Of a DNA stretch of 64,000 bases, positions 12,488 through 24,378 are shown piece by piece. The notes beneath the pieces were generated by a model. The model was not told the DNA's origin. It was given only the letters and a program-made list of their open reading frames with translations, and made no database searches. Source of the DNA: Cucumis sativus (Eukaryota; Streptophyta; Magnoliopsida; Cucurbitales; Cucurbitaceae); NCBI RefSeq assembly GCF_000004075.3, contig NC_026657.2, positions 30,102,408 through 30,166,407 on the forward strand, read 5' to 3'. Numbering within the stretch: the stretch's first letter is position 1; each line of letters opens with the position of its first letter. The position numbers were made by a program, and so were the translations under genes.

Positions 12488-12950
12488 TATGGAACTTCTT
12501 AAGTGGAAAATTACATTAGTTAGCCTATATATATAGCTTCCTCTTCCAGGTTAAGATGGGCTGCTCCTCCTTATCTTATTGATGCTTGTAACATGTTTTC
12601 TCTGTATTCTAAAGTGATAGAATCGTGTGAATTACGATGTAAAGGTTGATATGTTTTAAGTCTTTTGATAAAAACAACTTTCCCTTAGAGAGTTATAGTG
12701 GTCTCAATTTTATACAGAGCACCTTTTACTATTAAGTTGCTAATTACCAAAATTTAGTAATGGCAATACAAAGGTTCCAGTGATTACATAATTTTTTTTC
12801 ATTCATCAACGCATCACCTGTTTTACAAAAGTACGGCATGTAGAAATACTTGAAGAGAAGATTCAAACCAATAACTAGAACATGAAAGAAAATTAATGGC
12901 AGAAATTTAGTGATTTTCAATAGTTTTATTTCAATTTTTTTCCAACTCCT
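12488..12950. other. Convergent 3' spacer (ACR gene / HGSNAT-like gene)
   Basis: A 463-bp interval between two stop codons facing each other, so it must contain both 3' UTRs and polyadenylation sites. The transcripts may overlap. No coding sequence seen. Confidence 0.6.
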
Positions 12951-15900
12951 TTATAGTTTCCAATACAATCTAAGCTTGTGCAAAATCCCAGCTACTATTG
13001 CCCAGAATGCTATTTCAGCAAATATCACATACAGCAGAGTCCCCAATTTTCTTGAATGCCAAACATTGATGAATATATGCTTTTGAATCCAATGAACCTG
13101 TTTACAATATTAATCATCCATCATTTCTCAACACATTTTAAATAATTTGAAGAATGCATACATCGATTTTACAAGGAGTGTCGAGAGATGACGTTACTTA
13201 CCAGGGAGTTTTCAGGATCTTTGTAGTACCATCCATTTATAAAAGCTGCAAATATTCCCTGAGCTGCCATTACAAACACCAGCATTGCATTCATTCCAAT
13301 CCATTCTAGAAATAAGAACGGCTTTCGGAAACCCCAAACGTCGATCTGTGTTGATGAAGGAAGAGACAACAATGAAACAAAGGGTTGAATATAATGCTAG
13401 AGATTCAAAGATGAAAAGTGGGTTTGAAAGGGATTTGGATTCCATTTTTACCAGAATGTAGAAACCTGAGAAAACTATCCCAGCTGCTCCTGCTGTGAAG
13501 CAGACATAGCTAAGACTGTAAAGCTGTTTGTTTATGGGAATGGCTGCAAATTCAGACTTAAAATCAGTGAGGTTTTGAGATTGTTATCAAGTATTGAACT
13601 TTGTAAGAAAATCATGGGATCAAACCGTTTGTGAAATGAAGGATGATGCCAATAATAAAGAAGCCAAAACCCATTGATACCCATTGCTTCAGCCTTTGAG
13701 AATGAGTCTGCAAAAAACTTCGACAACCATCAATTTCATCTCCACTTTTTAAATCTCTAAATGCCAATCCATACATTCAACTGAACTAGAGCTTTGTTCT
13801 GTACCTTGAAATGAAGCAGAACATGGCCATAATGGATGCCAATGGTGCCAGAAAGAATGGCTGAAACGGAACTGAAATCAACAAAACCAAACAAAATTAA
13901 TCTAACTTTGCAGGATTTCAACATAACCCAATTAGTTTAGACATACACACTCAATTAGATTATTTTAAAGTGTCAAACCTCAACAAGCCCTCAGGCTCGA
14001 ACGGAGCTAGACACCAACTAGCAGCATCATCTCGAAGAGGGCCTTCGTCTGGTGCGCTAAACGTGCAGTCCTGAATAATTTATTACAAATACAACAACTC
14101 TTTTAGAAACGAATCATTAGTTACATCGTTCCAACCTCGTAGGCTACACTTCTCAGCAGATCTCAGAAAAGAATTTTTTTATACAAAACAAAAACAACCC
14201 CTTTCTTTTTTATTGATCAACATCCTAAAAAAGAGCTATAAAACCTTGTGGCGAATCCAAACAGGATAGGAGTAGAGATGGTTAATGCCCCAAACTTGGC
14301 GATCAACATGGCCTACAGCATTGCAGGCAGGGCCCAAGTGGCCTCTAACTCCACAAACCACCTGAAAATTAACACAAGTTTTAATCCAAAATAAGATGAA
14401 GTGACAGAGTGGAGCCTTAGAATTTGGGACAAACGAGGTTTTACTGTGTAATGATGGAGCAGTTGGTCATCCTCTAGCACTGAGAAGCTCCAATTTGGAA
14501 CATAGAGTGCATAAGTTGTAATTATGTATATAATGAAAGCTGCAAATCCTCCAATCCTGCATAGAATAAGATGTGTAATGTGAGAAGACAGAAAAATGCA
14601 TAGAGAGAGAGAAGGGGGAGACAGCTGAAGCTGAAACTCACCATTGCCAACGATATGCAGTGAAGATGGAGAAATGGCCATGGTCCAAGACGACTCTTGG
14701 TTTTCCTATGGTGGTGAAAGCTTCAATCATGGCTACTACAAAGTAAACCAATGCTATTCTCTGCAAAATCATCACCCACAAATCACATTTTGTTTTTGTT
14801 TATGTACTTTTATTCGTTGATGCAGTTCCAAATCTTGGTTTCTAATTAGAATTTTAAAGGATTTCTACTCAAAGGAGAGTTTTAAAATATTGCAACTATT
14901 TGGAGTTGGTGTGTAATAAATGTATAATAAAGAGTTAAAAGGGAAGAGAAGGTTTGTACTTGAAGAATGCCACACCATCGAATGTGTTTCATATCAACAC
15001 CATATTCAAGATCATCAGGAGCGTGAGAATATCCACCTTGCAATATTAGACCCCAAAACACAAGTTTTATTGTCCTTAAACTTATCTTCATCACTCCTTG
15101 TTTTATACTCCCAATTCTCTGCAACATATTTCAAATTCATCCTTCATCAATCCTATAATCTTATTTCCATCCGTTTCATAACAATTCCATTTTTAGTTTT
15201 ATATTTTTTGAATTTCTAGTCAAATTTTAAATCGTAACTAAGTTATTTAAAACTATTTTTTTTTTTTAATTTTGTCTAAGAATTCAAAATAATAGAAGAT
15301 AATGTGAAACAAAGTTAATTTTTTTAAGATCTCCTTCAGTAATAATTCAACCCTTTGTTTTTCTTTTTAAAAGCTGTAAGCTTATTTTCACTCTAATATG
15401 TAGTTCTTAAAAACTTTACTTTGTTTTTTAATTTTTTTTTTTTGTAAAAAGTAGATATCAAATATGAAATCTAGAGATGAAAGAAGTGTTCATAATACTT
15501 TTCAAAAATCAAAATTTAGAAAAATGAAATAGTAGTTAAAAAGAAGATCAAGCTTTGATTTTGTCTTTTTTATTTTTATTCATTATCATTCACTTTCTAA
15601 GTATGGACTATTCATATGATGTTTCTTAAAAGAGAACCACTTTTAAAAACTAACTTTTTGTTTTTGATCAAAATCTACAAAGAGAGTAAAATTAAAAAAG
15701 CCAATTGCTTTCCAAATAAAGTAGAGAAATGGAGTAAAGTTATGAACTTTGACTCCTAGTTTGTTTGTTTGGTGAATGAGTAGTAGTTTTTATAGGGCCC
15801 AAACGCAAGTTATTAACATAATTGATAAATAATTTTGATGAGCACTAAACAAACTGGGGCATTAGAAAAAGAAAAAAAAAACCTTGAAAGCGAGGGCAAT

Positions 15901-16356
15901 GGCAACTCCTACGATGAAGAGGAAAAATGGCATCACAAAGTCCGCCAGAGTGCAACCATTCCACGGTGAATGGTCAATCCTTGAATATGCTCCTCCAGCA
16001 TCGTCTACCAATATCATCAACTACATCAAAACTTATCACACTTTGTTAGACATATATATAAAAAAAAAGAAAAACAAAGTAACAAACTAAATCAAGAACA
16101 AAGCACATGCATGTATAGGCTACAGTTTTATACGTTTAGCAGTACTACTAACCACAATAGTAAGACCTCTGAAAGCATCTAAGGTTGCAACTCTCTTCGT
16201 CTTCTGTCTCAACTGTGCCTCTTCCACGATGGTTGGTGCCACCTCCTTCTCCTCCTCCTTAGTATGACAGTCAATTATAACATCTGATGTAGTATGAGAG
16301 CTCATGTTTTTCTCTTCATCATCCTTTTGTTTTCCCTTAACAAACACTTCTTCCAT
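12951..16356 (-). CDS. Heparan-alpha-glucosaminide N-acetyltransferase-like membrane protein
   Basis: Twelve exons on the minus strand: 16356-16153, 16020-15883, 15118-14960, 14760-14642, 14556-14445, 14361-14245, 14070-13979, 13871-13805, 13707-13626, 13543-13452, 13345-13202, 13097-12951. Total 1473 nt, 490 residues; every junction keeps phase. The family (HGSNAT/YeiB-like, DUF5009) consists of multi-pass acyltransferases; animal HGSNAT acetylates heparan sulfate in lysosomes from cytosolic acetyl-CoA. Plants lack heparan sulfate, so the substrate here is unknown. Seen: a charged cytosolic N-terminus of about 55 residues, RVATLDAFRGLTIVLMILVD, then IDHSPWNGCTLADFVMPFF, in which His85 aligns with the proposed catalytic His of human HGSNAT. 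Further on come RGHLGPACNAVGHVDRQVWG and many hydrophobic segments, ending HKLRLYWKL. I chose the ATG at 16356 (MEEVFVKG). An in-frame ATG at 16470 would add 38 residues translated through TA/TG microsatellite and is unlikely. Intron 2 (15119-15882) is the longest. Confidence 0.92.
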
Positions 16357-16924
16357 TATTGGATAATGTAATAAGCCTTTAGTATAATTATTAACCCTAT
16401 GTGTGTATATATATGTGTGTGTAAAGGAGAATATATATACACATAGGACAAGGCCGGCCGGAGAATCCATTTATATTTCGTAAGGTTCAATAATATATAT
16501 ATATAGAAATTAGTGAGTCAAAGAGAGAGTGAGTGAATATCCAACAAATGAAGGAATAATGACCTTACATATATATATATATATATTATGTTTGCTTTCT
16601 TCGTTCTTTTTCTCTTGGTTCTTTTTGCTACTTCTCCATTGACTAATATAAATGTTACATCTTTGCAAAACAAAATATTAATTTTTTTTTTTCAATTCTT
16701 AATTAGCATAATGTTTTGTTCTTATGCACATTCAAAATTCAAAATCAAAAGTTAGTTGTATTTTTTTTCCTTTTTATGTTGGCTCTCATCTCTCTCTCTC
16801 TCACTCAACTTCGTTTGTATGTTTGCATTTGGTTTTCTTTAATTGGAAGTTCATTGTTTTTAGAAATATCCCATGGAACTATAAACAATATATCTATATT
16901 GGTGTAGATTCTTAATCATAGTTT

Positions 16925-17018
16925 GTCATAATTTCATCTTCTAATTTTTTATTTTAAAAGTTTTTTTTTTGTCATAATTTCATCTTCTAATTTCTTATTT
17001 TAAAAGTTTTTTTTTTCT
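16925..17018. repeat. Direct tandem duplication, 46-bp unit x2
   Basis: The unit beginning GTCATAATTTCATCTTCTAA starts at 16925 and again at 16971, with one internal T/C difference and a slightly longer trailing T-run in the second copy. Confidence 0.9.
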
Positions 17019-18337
17019 TTATAGGGTTGAATGTATTGACATTTATATGTAAAATTTGGAAGCACTAAAGAAATGGTGTCTTTTTTTTTTTTTATGATTT
17101 TAACCTACGGCCCCAATTATTATATAATTTAAAAAGTTTGGATGGTGTTGAGTTTATTTCATGCTACCCTTGTCAATTGTCAAAAGAGTATTTATTAATG
17201 CATATATCTAAATAGTGTTATCTAGGCTCAGGCATTAGGTGTTATTTGGACTTGAATCAAGCTAACCCAACCTTAAATTTTGAGTTTGCTCTCAAATTAT
17301 GAGACATAACTCGTTGAATCAAAATGTTGAGTTGAGCTTGGGTCGGGTCGGATTTGTTATGTATAAAATATATTTTCTAAACGAAATATCATTCTATTTT
17401 ATAGTTTTTTATTAAAATTACTTGAGCTTATTTTGGGAAACAATTATGAATATTATAAAATTTAATTTAGTATGAGAATATTTATTAGTTTTTAACCCTT
17501 TAATGATTATTTAAAAACACATACAGATTTCTAAAAACTATTACGTAATTTTTAAGCTCTTTGGGGAAGGCTTTCTAGAACATATGTAGAACAACAAATT
17601 TGAAATAAAATGGTGAATTGTATTATATATATATATATATACTACATATGGCCTCCCCATGTGCTCTTTCTAATTTCTAACATAAAATTAGGATATCATG
17701 ATGTAATATTCCAATAATATTTAAAGTCTTTTTAGGATTTTTATTTAAAATAATTTGTGTCCATATTATTATTATTGGCAATAGGAAAGTGTGTATGAAA
17801 ACACAACACAACACATGGTAAAAGGATCACATGTCTCTCTTGCACTCTGCCTAACATTATTCATTCCTCTCAAATTAACATCACTTTTATAAATTTTGAA
17901 GCTCCTTAGAGTAGTATTTATAAATTTAATTTTTAAAAACGTCAAATAATTATTGAATGATATATTTATGTACATTTAAGGATTTTTTTTTTTTAATTTA
18001 CGGTTTTATGATTTTCAAATATTTTTCTTATTTTTGTAAATTATAACAAATGGTTCAAACTAAACGAAACGAAAACGGTTTTCATTTATGAAAAGAAAAT
18101 TTGTAATCATGTATGTTGGTCCATTCAAATCAATCAATTTATTACTATCATTTTCCACTACTAAATGAAAATGAGAGGGAGAAAGTTTTTCTTTCTTTTT
18201 TGGTCTTAACGAATTATATTTGATTCTAACAAGTTTGAACTAAAATTTGCTTCCATGGATGAATATAAGAAGCAAATTTGATTATTAGTTTAGTTTAAAT
18301 CAATCTTTGTCCATGATTCGAATAAAGTTTCGAGGCC

Positions 18338-18339
<2 letters not shown>

Positions 18340-18375
<36 letters not shown>
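18340..18375. repeat. (TA)n microsatellite
   Basis: About 18 uninterrupted TA units. Confidence 0.95.
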
Positions 18376-18378
<3 letters not shown>

Positions 18379-19371
18379 GATTATGATATTATTTTCGATA
18401 AAAAATTTGAGGTCTTATTTAAATGAAAGTATCGATATTAATGAATATCTATAAATAAATTTTAAAAAGTAAATTTATATTAGTAAATAAACATTTTTAT
18501 TATTTTATGATAAGTAATCATTTACTCTATTATATTTATATCAGTAAACACTAAATATGATGATGATTGTGAATTAGTGGTGGTATATAGATTAAATGTG
18601 ACCAAGTAAATTGATGTTAATAATATTGAAGAATCAAAATATATCTATTTTGTATGTATAAATAACACTAAAATAGACATTAAAAATATAATTTTTTTAT
18701 AAAAGAAAACCAATTATTAGAAATAAAGATTTTGAATGTCATTTAGCTAAATTAGCAAATATAACTTGATTAGTTTTTTTATAGTACATTCTCAAATATA
18801 ATAAAATAAATTATTCACAAAATATAATAAAATCTAACAAATTTCATATAATTCATTAAAAAAAAACTACAATATTTTGTAAAAAAAAATTGACATCCAT
18901 CAAAGTTTCTCTTTTTAAAAGTATATTTTTGTATGTATCTATTTAGATTTAACTGCATAAACAAACAAATGCATATATGTTTAAATAAACTTTAACTGCA
19001 AAAACTTGGGAAGGATGTTTCTCAACCAAAATTAAAAGTTGAAATAGAAACCATTGTTTAAGAGTGTTGCTATAAAAAATTATTGAAAATAACAAATTAA
19101 TAAAGTATGAAAGTTTATTACGATATATTTGAAAATACCTCTATTATTGAAAACATTTAAAACAATGAAGCGTGTTTGAAAGTAACGTGACAAATGGACG
19201 ACACAAGTTCAAATTATATTATCAACTCAACACGGAACTTTATCTTTCTTCCCCAAGAAAAACATGGGAGCTTTCTTGTGGACTAAATTGCACTCATTTA
19301 TTTATTATTTATTTGTTTCGCCATAAATATAATAATTAATTTTAAAAAATATATATAAATTTGAGATGCAC

Positions 19372-19374
<3 letters not shown>

Positions 19375-19416
<42 letters not shown>
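19375..19416. repeat. (AT)n microsatellite
   Basis: About 21 AT units, the longest perfect dinucleotide run in the window. On the minus strand it creates an open frame encoding alternating Tyr-Ile, which is not a gene. Confidence 0.95.
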
Positions 19417-19418
<2 letters not shown>

Positions 19419-20169
19419 CATAAAAGAATGCTGGTGATATGTATATTGTTTTTAACCTTGTAATTTAAAATATATTTTTCTTTAAATTTTAATAAATATG
19501 AAAGGTAGACATTCTTATTATAAATTGAATTATAAAATTTGGAAGTATATTTAAATATTAAATATTTGTTTAGATAAAAATGATTTATGTTTGACATAGG
19601 AATGTTTGGAGAGGTATTTTTGTATGGATTGATATTGGTGTTTCCAGATTCTATAATTGTTGAGTTCATATATCATATTAAGAATATTAGAATTGTTTTT
19701 TGGAAATAAGTATTATTGTTCAGTGTGAAGCAGAAAAAGGATGATGGCTTCTTTAGTTGGTTGGTTAAGATTATGAATGTTGTTTTTTTTTCTTCTTAAA
19801 AGTAAAAACAAATGTGCTTAATTTGAATTCATCAAAGTGTTTAGTTTGAGTGATGCATCAAATTGTTTGAAGTATTGTGATGGGAAGAAACCTAAATTGT
19901 TAGGGAAATGTTGTAAGTTGACTACCATATGAAAGAAATAATACTAAATGAAAAGTGTGGGTTAATTGGAATTTGGCGGTCCCTTTCTCTCTATGAACAA
20001 ACTAATCCAATTCCTGATAAGTGGCGGAGAGAGTAGCAGCAGCAAAAGAGTTTAGCTAAAATAAAACACCACACAATATCATACCTTCCATCAAACCTCC
20101 TTTCACAATGTATTTATACACTCCCATTCCTTCACCATTTCATCTCCAAATTCTCCTTCCCCAACACAA

Positions 20170-21912
20170 ATGGCAGCCTCATCCTCAAATCCCACCTCCT
20201 CTAACCCCTTCTGGTACCAGTTTCTCTTTGGCCGCTGGTTCTCTGTCCTCGCTTCCATTCTCATCATGTCCGTCGCCGGTGCTACCTACATGTTCGCCCT
20301 CTACTCCTCCGACATCAAATCTTCCTTAGGCTACGACCAAACCACCCTCAATTTGCTCAGTTTCTTCAAGGACTTGGGCGGCAATGTTGGCGTCATCAGT
20401 GGTCTCACCAACGAGGTCGCTCCTGCCTGGGTCGTTCTTCTTATTGGTGCCGTCATGAACCTTTTTGGCTACACCATGATTTGGCTGGCCGTAACTAAAA
20501 GAATACCCAAACCCCAAATCTGGCATATGTGTCTCTATATCACCATCGGAGCTAATTCTCAGACCTTTGCAAATACTGGGGCTCTTGTAACCTGCGTCAA
20601 AAACTTCCCGGAAAGTCGTGGTAGTGTTTTGGGGCTTTTGAAGGGGTTCGTTGGCTTAAGCGGCGCCATTTTGTCCCAACTTTACCGTGCCTTTTATGGC
20701 AATAATCCCGAATCTCTTATCCTCTTAATCGCTTGGCTTCCCGCTGCCGTCTCTGTTGTTTTGCTCCGTTTCGTTCGCATCATTAAGGATCTCCGGCAGC
20801 CCAACGAGCTCAAAGTTTTTTACCATTTCCTTTACATTTCTCTCGGCCTTGCTGGGACTCTAATGGTTTTGATTATTTTGCAAAGTCTTCTCCGATTTCA
20901 ACAAATACAATACGTCGGTAGTGCCATTGTTGTGATTGTTCTGCTTTTACTACCTCTGACCATTGTTTTCAGAGAGGAATTGAGTGTTTGGAAGAGTAAA
21001 ATTGCAAGCCCAGTTTTACAATTAGAGTCGGCATCTCAACAACCACCGCCGCCACTGACTTCGACGGTGTCTCTTGCCCCATCGAGCCCTCCGTCGGAAT
21101 CCTGCTTTAAAAACATGTTTAATCCTCCAAGCAGAGGAGAAGACTACACAATCCCACAAGCCATTTTCAGTATGGATTTGATAATTCTTTTTATGGCCAC
21201 AATTTGTGGTGTCGGTGGAACATTGACGGCGATCGACAATTTGGGCCAAATCGGAGAGTCTTTGGGGTACCAATCTCACAGTATCACCACATTCATCTCT
21301 CTCGTCAGCATATGGAACTACCTCGGCCGTGTGGTCTCCGGATTCGTATCGGAATATTTCTGGAAAAAGTACAAAGTCCCACGTCCTCTGTTTCTCTTCG
21401 CGACACTTATTCTGTCCTGCGTCGGTCATCTTCTAATAGCATTCGGAGTTCCGAATTCATTGTATTTTTCTTCAATCGTTATCGGGTTCTGCTTCGGCGC
21501 ACAGTGGCCATTGATCTATGCAATCATATCGGAGATTTTCGGGTTGAAGTACTACGCGACTTTATCCAGTATGAGTGGAGGGGCGAGTCCGATTGGGGCA
21601 TATATCTTGAACGTGAGAGTGGCGGGTCATTTGTACGACAGAGAGGCGCAAAGGCAGATGGAGGCAACGGGGCGACGGAGAAACATAGGAGAGGATTTGA
21701 GTTGCTTAGGAGTGGAATGTTACCGAAAGGCATTTCTTATAATCACGGCGGCGACGGTATTCGGGGCACTTGTTTCGCTGATTTTGGTGGTTCGGACATG
21801 GAAGTTCTATAAGGGCGATATTTACCGGAAGTTCAGAGAGGTGGAAGGTGAAGACATCGAAATGAAAATGGCCGCTCCGACCAACGGTACGTTGACGGCA
21901 GCGAAAAACTGA
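20170..21912 (+). CDS. Intact nodulin-like / NFD4-like MFS transporter, copy 2
   Basis: A single uninterrupted 580-residue frame. The N-terminal half (about 17-265) is a nodulin-like domain: [56 protein letters not shown] and RGSVLGLLKGFVGLSGAI are the classic plant motifs. A loop rich in Pro/Ser (279-320) leads to a second MFS half (about 327-545) with GVGGTLTAIDNLGQIGESLG, SIWNYLGRVVSGFVSEYFWK and GFCFGAQWPLIYAIISEIFG. About 12 membrane segments are expected. The relatives I know are Arabidopsis At2g28120-type proteins and NUCLEAR FUSION DEFECTIVE 4; substrates of this family are mostly unknown. The start at 20170 gives the short Ser/Asn-rich N-terminus seen in relatives; the only other nearby ATG (20108) is in another frame. 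It is the only complete member of three copies in the window; flanking copies at 2.9-4.6 kb and 23.8-24.4 kb are broken. It is GC-richer than the surrounding sequence and has no introns. Confidence 0.95.
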   Translation: MAASSSNPTSSNPFWYQFLFGRWFSVLASILIMSVAGATYMFALYSSDIKSSLGYDQTTLNLLSFFKDLGGNVGVISGLTNEVAPAWVVLLIGAVMNLFGYTMIWLAVTKRIPKPQIWHMCLYITIGANSQTFANTGALVTCVKNFPESRGSVLGLLKGFVGLSGAILSQLYRAFYGNNPESLILLIAWLPAAVSVVLLRFVRIIKDLRQPNELKVFYHFLYISLGLAGTLMVLIILQSLLRFQQIQYVGSAIVVIVLLLLPLTIVFREELSVWKSKIASPVLQLESASQQPPPPLTSTVSLAPSSPPSESCFKNMFNPPSRGEDYTIPQAIFSMDLIILFMATICGVGGTLTAIDNLGQIGESLGYQSHSITTFISLVSIWNYLGRVVSGFVSEYFWKKYKVPRPLFLFATLILSCVGHLLIAFGVPNSLYFSSIVIGFCFGAQWPLIYAIISEIFGLKYYATLSSMSGGASPIGAYILNVRVAGHLYDREAQRQMEATGRRRNIGEDLSCLGVECYRKAFLIITAATVFGALVSLILVVRTWKFYKGDIYRKFREVEGEDIEMKMAAPTNGTLTAAKN

Positions 21913-23011
21913 ATCTGTTTAGTATATTTCTTAATGAGTATTTTCTCTACCAAATTAGAACTTTACTTATCATTGTACATTTTATCCAATCATCTTCCCA
22001 TAGTTAGTTTCACAGTGAACTAATGTACACATGCATTAGGAGCCAACTTAAGGAATAAAAATGTACCACAACCAATACATCTTTGACATACTCAACAAAT
22101 TATCTGATCTATGTGCTTGTTTTGATATATATATATATATATTTTTTGTGCATTTAAAAATGAAACAAGTGGTCTAAAATCTTTGTCAAACTCAGCTTCA
22201 ATCCATCTAAGGTGTTAGTGAATAAAAAGTTTTTGTTATTCGAATTTATCTACCCATATTTTATTTTATTAGAAAAAAGGTTTTGAAAGCTTCCAAGGCT
22301 ATAGCATAGCAAACCTCCAAACTTAAATTATTTTGGATGTACTAGTGAAATTGGGGGGCCTAGGTACGACTTTCTAACTCTAACTTCACGTGATGTTCTT
22401 TTTCAAAAATGTTAAAACTATGTTCACAAAATTTTATTTAAAGGTTTGACAGAGTGTTTTAGATAGTGATGGTAACTTTCTTTTTGACATGAAATCATCA
22501 AAAGCTTAAATTTCATCTTTGAATTTCAACAAACATACAGTAGTTGAAGGGAGAATGAAAAACTGTGGTAACACTACAATTTGTTTCTCACAAAAGTCAT
22601 GAGCTATGATCAATTTTGTTTATTTAGTTATTATATTGTGTATCACACTTGATTTGTTGAGTTTGTCCACTTCCTTGTATCACTCTTCTTAAATAACCAC
22701 TTCTTGGTTCAAATAGCATGTGTGCATTAATGTGGAAAGTAACAAAACAATGGCTTTTTTGTTCAAGCCAAATTACAAAATACATCTTTACACCTCCTCA
22801 CTTCTTGCAAACGTTTTTAAGGCATCCCAAATCCATTCGAATGTCAAATAAAAATGCTAAAATAGAATCACACTCTCAAGTTTTGATTTTGAATCATCTT
22901 TCACATCATTTCAAGTCCTAATTTTATAGAAGCTCTACGAAAATTTAATAAAAAGTGAACGATAATATTAAACGTTTGAAAAATTAAACAAACGAAAAAA
23001 GGGTTTTTGGA

Positions 23012-23042
<31 letters not shown>

Positions 23043-23809
23043 ATATATATTCTTTTAAACAAATTTGAGAAAGTTGGAAAACTTCAATCAAATCATATTA
23101 ATGGTCTCTTAATATTGGATTAATGCCATATGGGTGAGTAGTCAAATTTTGTGGATATAATTTTTTTGGCTAGACATCATTTTCTTCCTTTAAAAGCATG
23201 TACATTACAAATTGACACTTGGTGTACTGTTTTAGGCGACTATTAAGACATTTTGTGTGCCATAGAAAAAAAATATGGAAGAAGTTAGAAAATTTAGAGA
23301 AATGAAAAAGGTTGCTTTGGAATCAACCCTCTTTCTTCACCACAAGAATGGGAATCATATCAATAAGTAGTGCTAATACTAGAGAAGTGACCAACTAGAA
23401 GCCTCTCTTTCCACTTTTTTCATTATCAACTTCTCTTCTTTCTAGTTAGGATAATTAAAATGTTACTATGATAAATGATAAAAATATTGAAAACATTTAT
23501 AAAATATAATAAAATTTTAGATTTTATGATAGACACTGATAGAAAAATAAATATTTAAAAGGACTATTTTTAAGTAGGATAAGAAAATATTATTATACCT
23601 TCAATATTTGTCCAAAACCACTGGAATGAGCAATTTTGTTGGACTATGGGCTCTAATCTAATCCATCCAAAGCTTTAAAGTTCAATTTGTAAACTAAGGT
23701 GGAGAATTAAGGAGAGATGAGACAGAGGTGGATGCATTTAATTGATTAGGTGTTTAGTTCAATTTTCGAATATATATGTTGTACCCTTTTTTTCATTGTT
23801 CTTATAAGA
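21913..23809. other. Spacer between live and truncated MFS copies
   Basis: 3' UTR of the live MFS gene, then AT-rich sequence with TA microsatellites at 22124-22141 and 23012-23050. No coding sequence seen. The missing 5' two-thirds of copy 3 is not recognisable here. Confidence 0.65.
23012..23050. repeat. (AT)n microsatellite, interrupted
   Basis: Two AT tracts separated by a TT step. Confidence 0.9.
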
Positions 23810-24378
23810 TATGATTGGAGAGTCTTTGCGGTACCCATCTCACAGTATCACCACATTCATCTCCCTAGTCAGCATATGGAACTACCTCGGCCGTGTAGTA
23901 TACGGGTTCGTATCAGAATATTTCTGGAAAAAGTACAGAGTCCCACGCCCTCTGTTTCTCTTCGCGACACTTGTTCTGTCCTGCGTCGGTCATCTTCTAA
24001 TAGCATTAGGAGTTCCGAATTCATTGTATTTTTCTACAATCGTAATCGGGTTCTGCTTCGGCGCACAATAGCCATTGATCTTTGCAATCATATCGGAGAT
24101 TTTCGGGTTGAAGTACTACGCCACTTTGTACAGTTTGAGTGGAGCGGTGAGTCCGATCGGGGTGTATATCATGAACGTGAGAGTGTCGGGTCATTTGTAC
24201 GACATGGAGGCAGAGAGACAGATGGAGGCGGCGGGGAGAGTGAGAAAGAAAGGGGAGGATATGAGTTGCTTGGGAGTGGACATGGAAGTTTTATAAGGAT
24301 GATATTTACAGGAGTTGGAAGGTGAAGACATGGAGATCAAAATCGCCGCTCCGACCGCGAAATGTGTATCTGCTTAGT
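23810..24378 (+). pseudogene. 5'-truncated nodulin-like MFS transporter, copy 3
   Basis: Matches only the C-terminal 40% of the live gene, starting abruptly at the equivalent of residue 361 (IGESL) and reading GESLRYPSHSITTFISLVS and WNYLGRVVYGFVSEYFWKK. The TGG codon of the GFCFGAQW motif (Trp446 in the live copy) is TAG here at 24069-24071. Downstream the frame continues PLIFAIISEIFG to EDMSCLGV. Then about 80 nt present in the live copy (21717-21796) are absent, and GGA sits at both deletion edges. A further short loss of about 10 nt follows before GGTGAAGACAT. No start codon context or upstream half exists. It lies 1.9 kb downstream of the live copy in the same orientation, so it is probably an old tandem duplicate that lost its front. 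It is not translatable into a transporter. Confidence 0.92.

Larger units (their letters stand above)
16357..20169. other. 3.8 kb very AT-rich divergent spacer
   Basis: Lies between the start of the HGSNAT-like gene (-) and the start of the intact MFS gene (+), so it holds both promoters. It is filled with TA microsatellites and poly-A/T. A promoter element ATGTATTTATACACTCCC at 20108-20125 resembles one upstream of the MFS pseudogene. No gene seen; open frames here are AT-repeat artefacts. Confidence 0.65.

Noticed and set aside
16357-16470. An upstream in-frame ATG that would add 38 residues to the HGSNAT-like protein
   Set aside because: The extension translates TA/TG microsatellite and has no relation to the family N-terminus.
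16925-17018. Repeat-spacer pattern resembling a CRISPR array
   Set aside because: Only two adjacent copies, no spacers, eukaryotic context.
19298-19669. A 123-codon minus-strand open frame
   Set aside because: Produced by an (AT)n repeat and Asn/Ile/Tyr-rich AT sequence.
21022-21812. Open frames of 135 and 202 codons overlapping the live MFS gene
   Set aside because: They are other-frame shadows of a clearly coding, GC-richer sequence. The plus-strand one recurs in the dead copies for the same reason.
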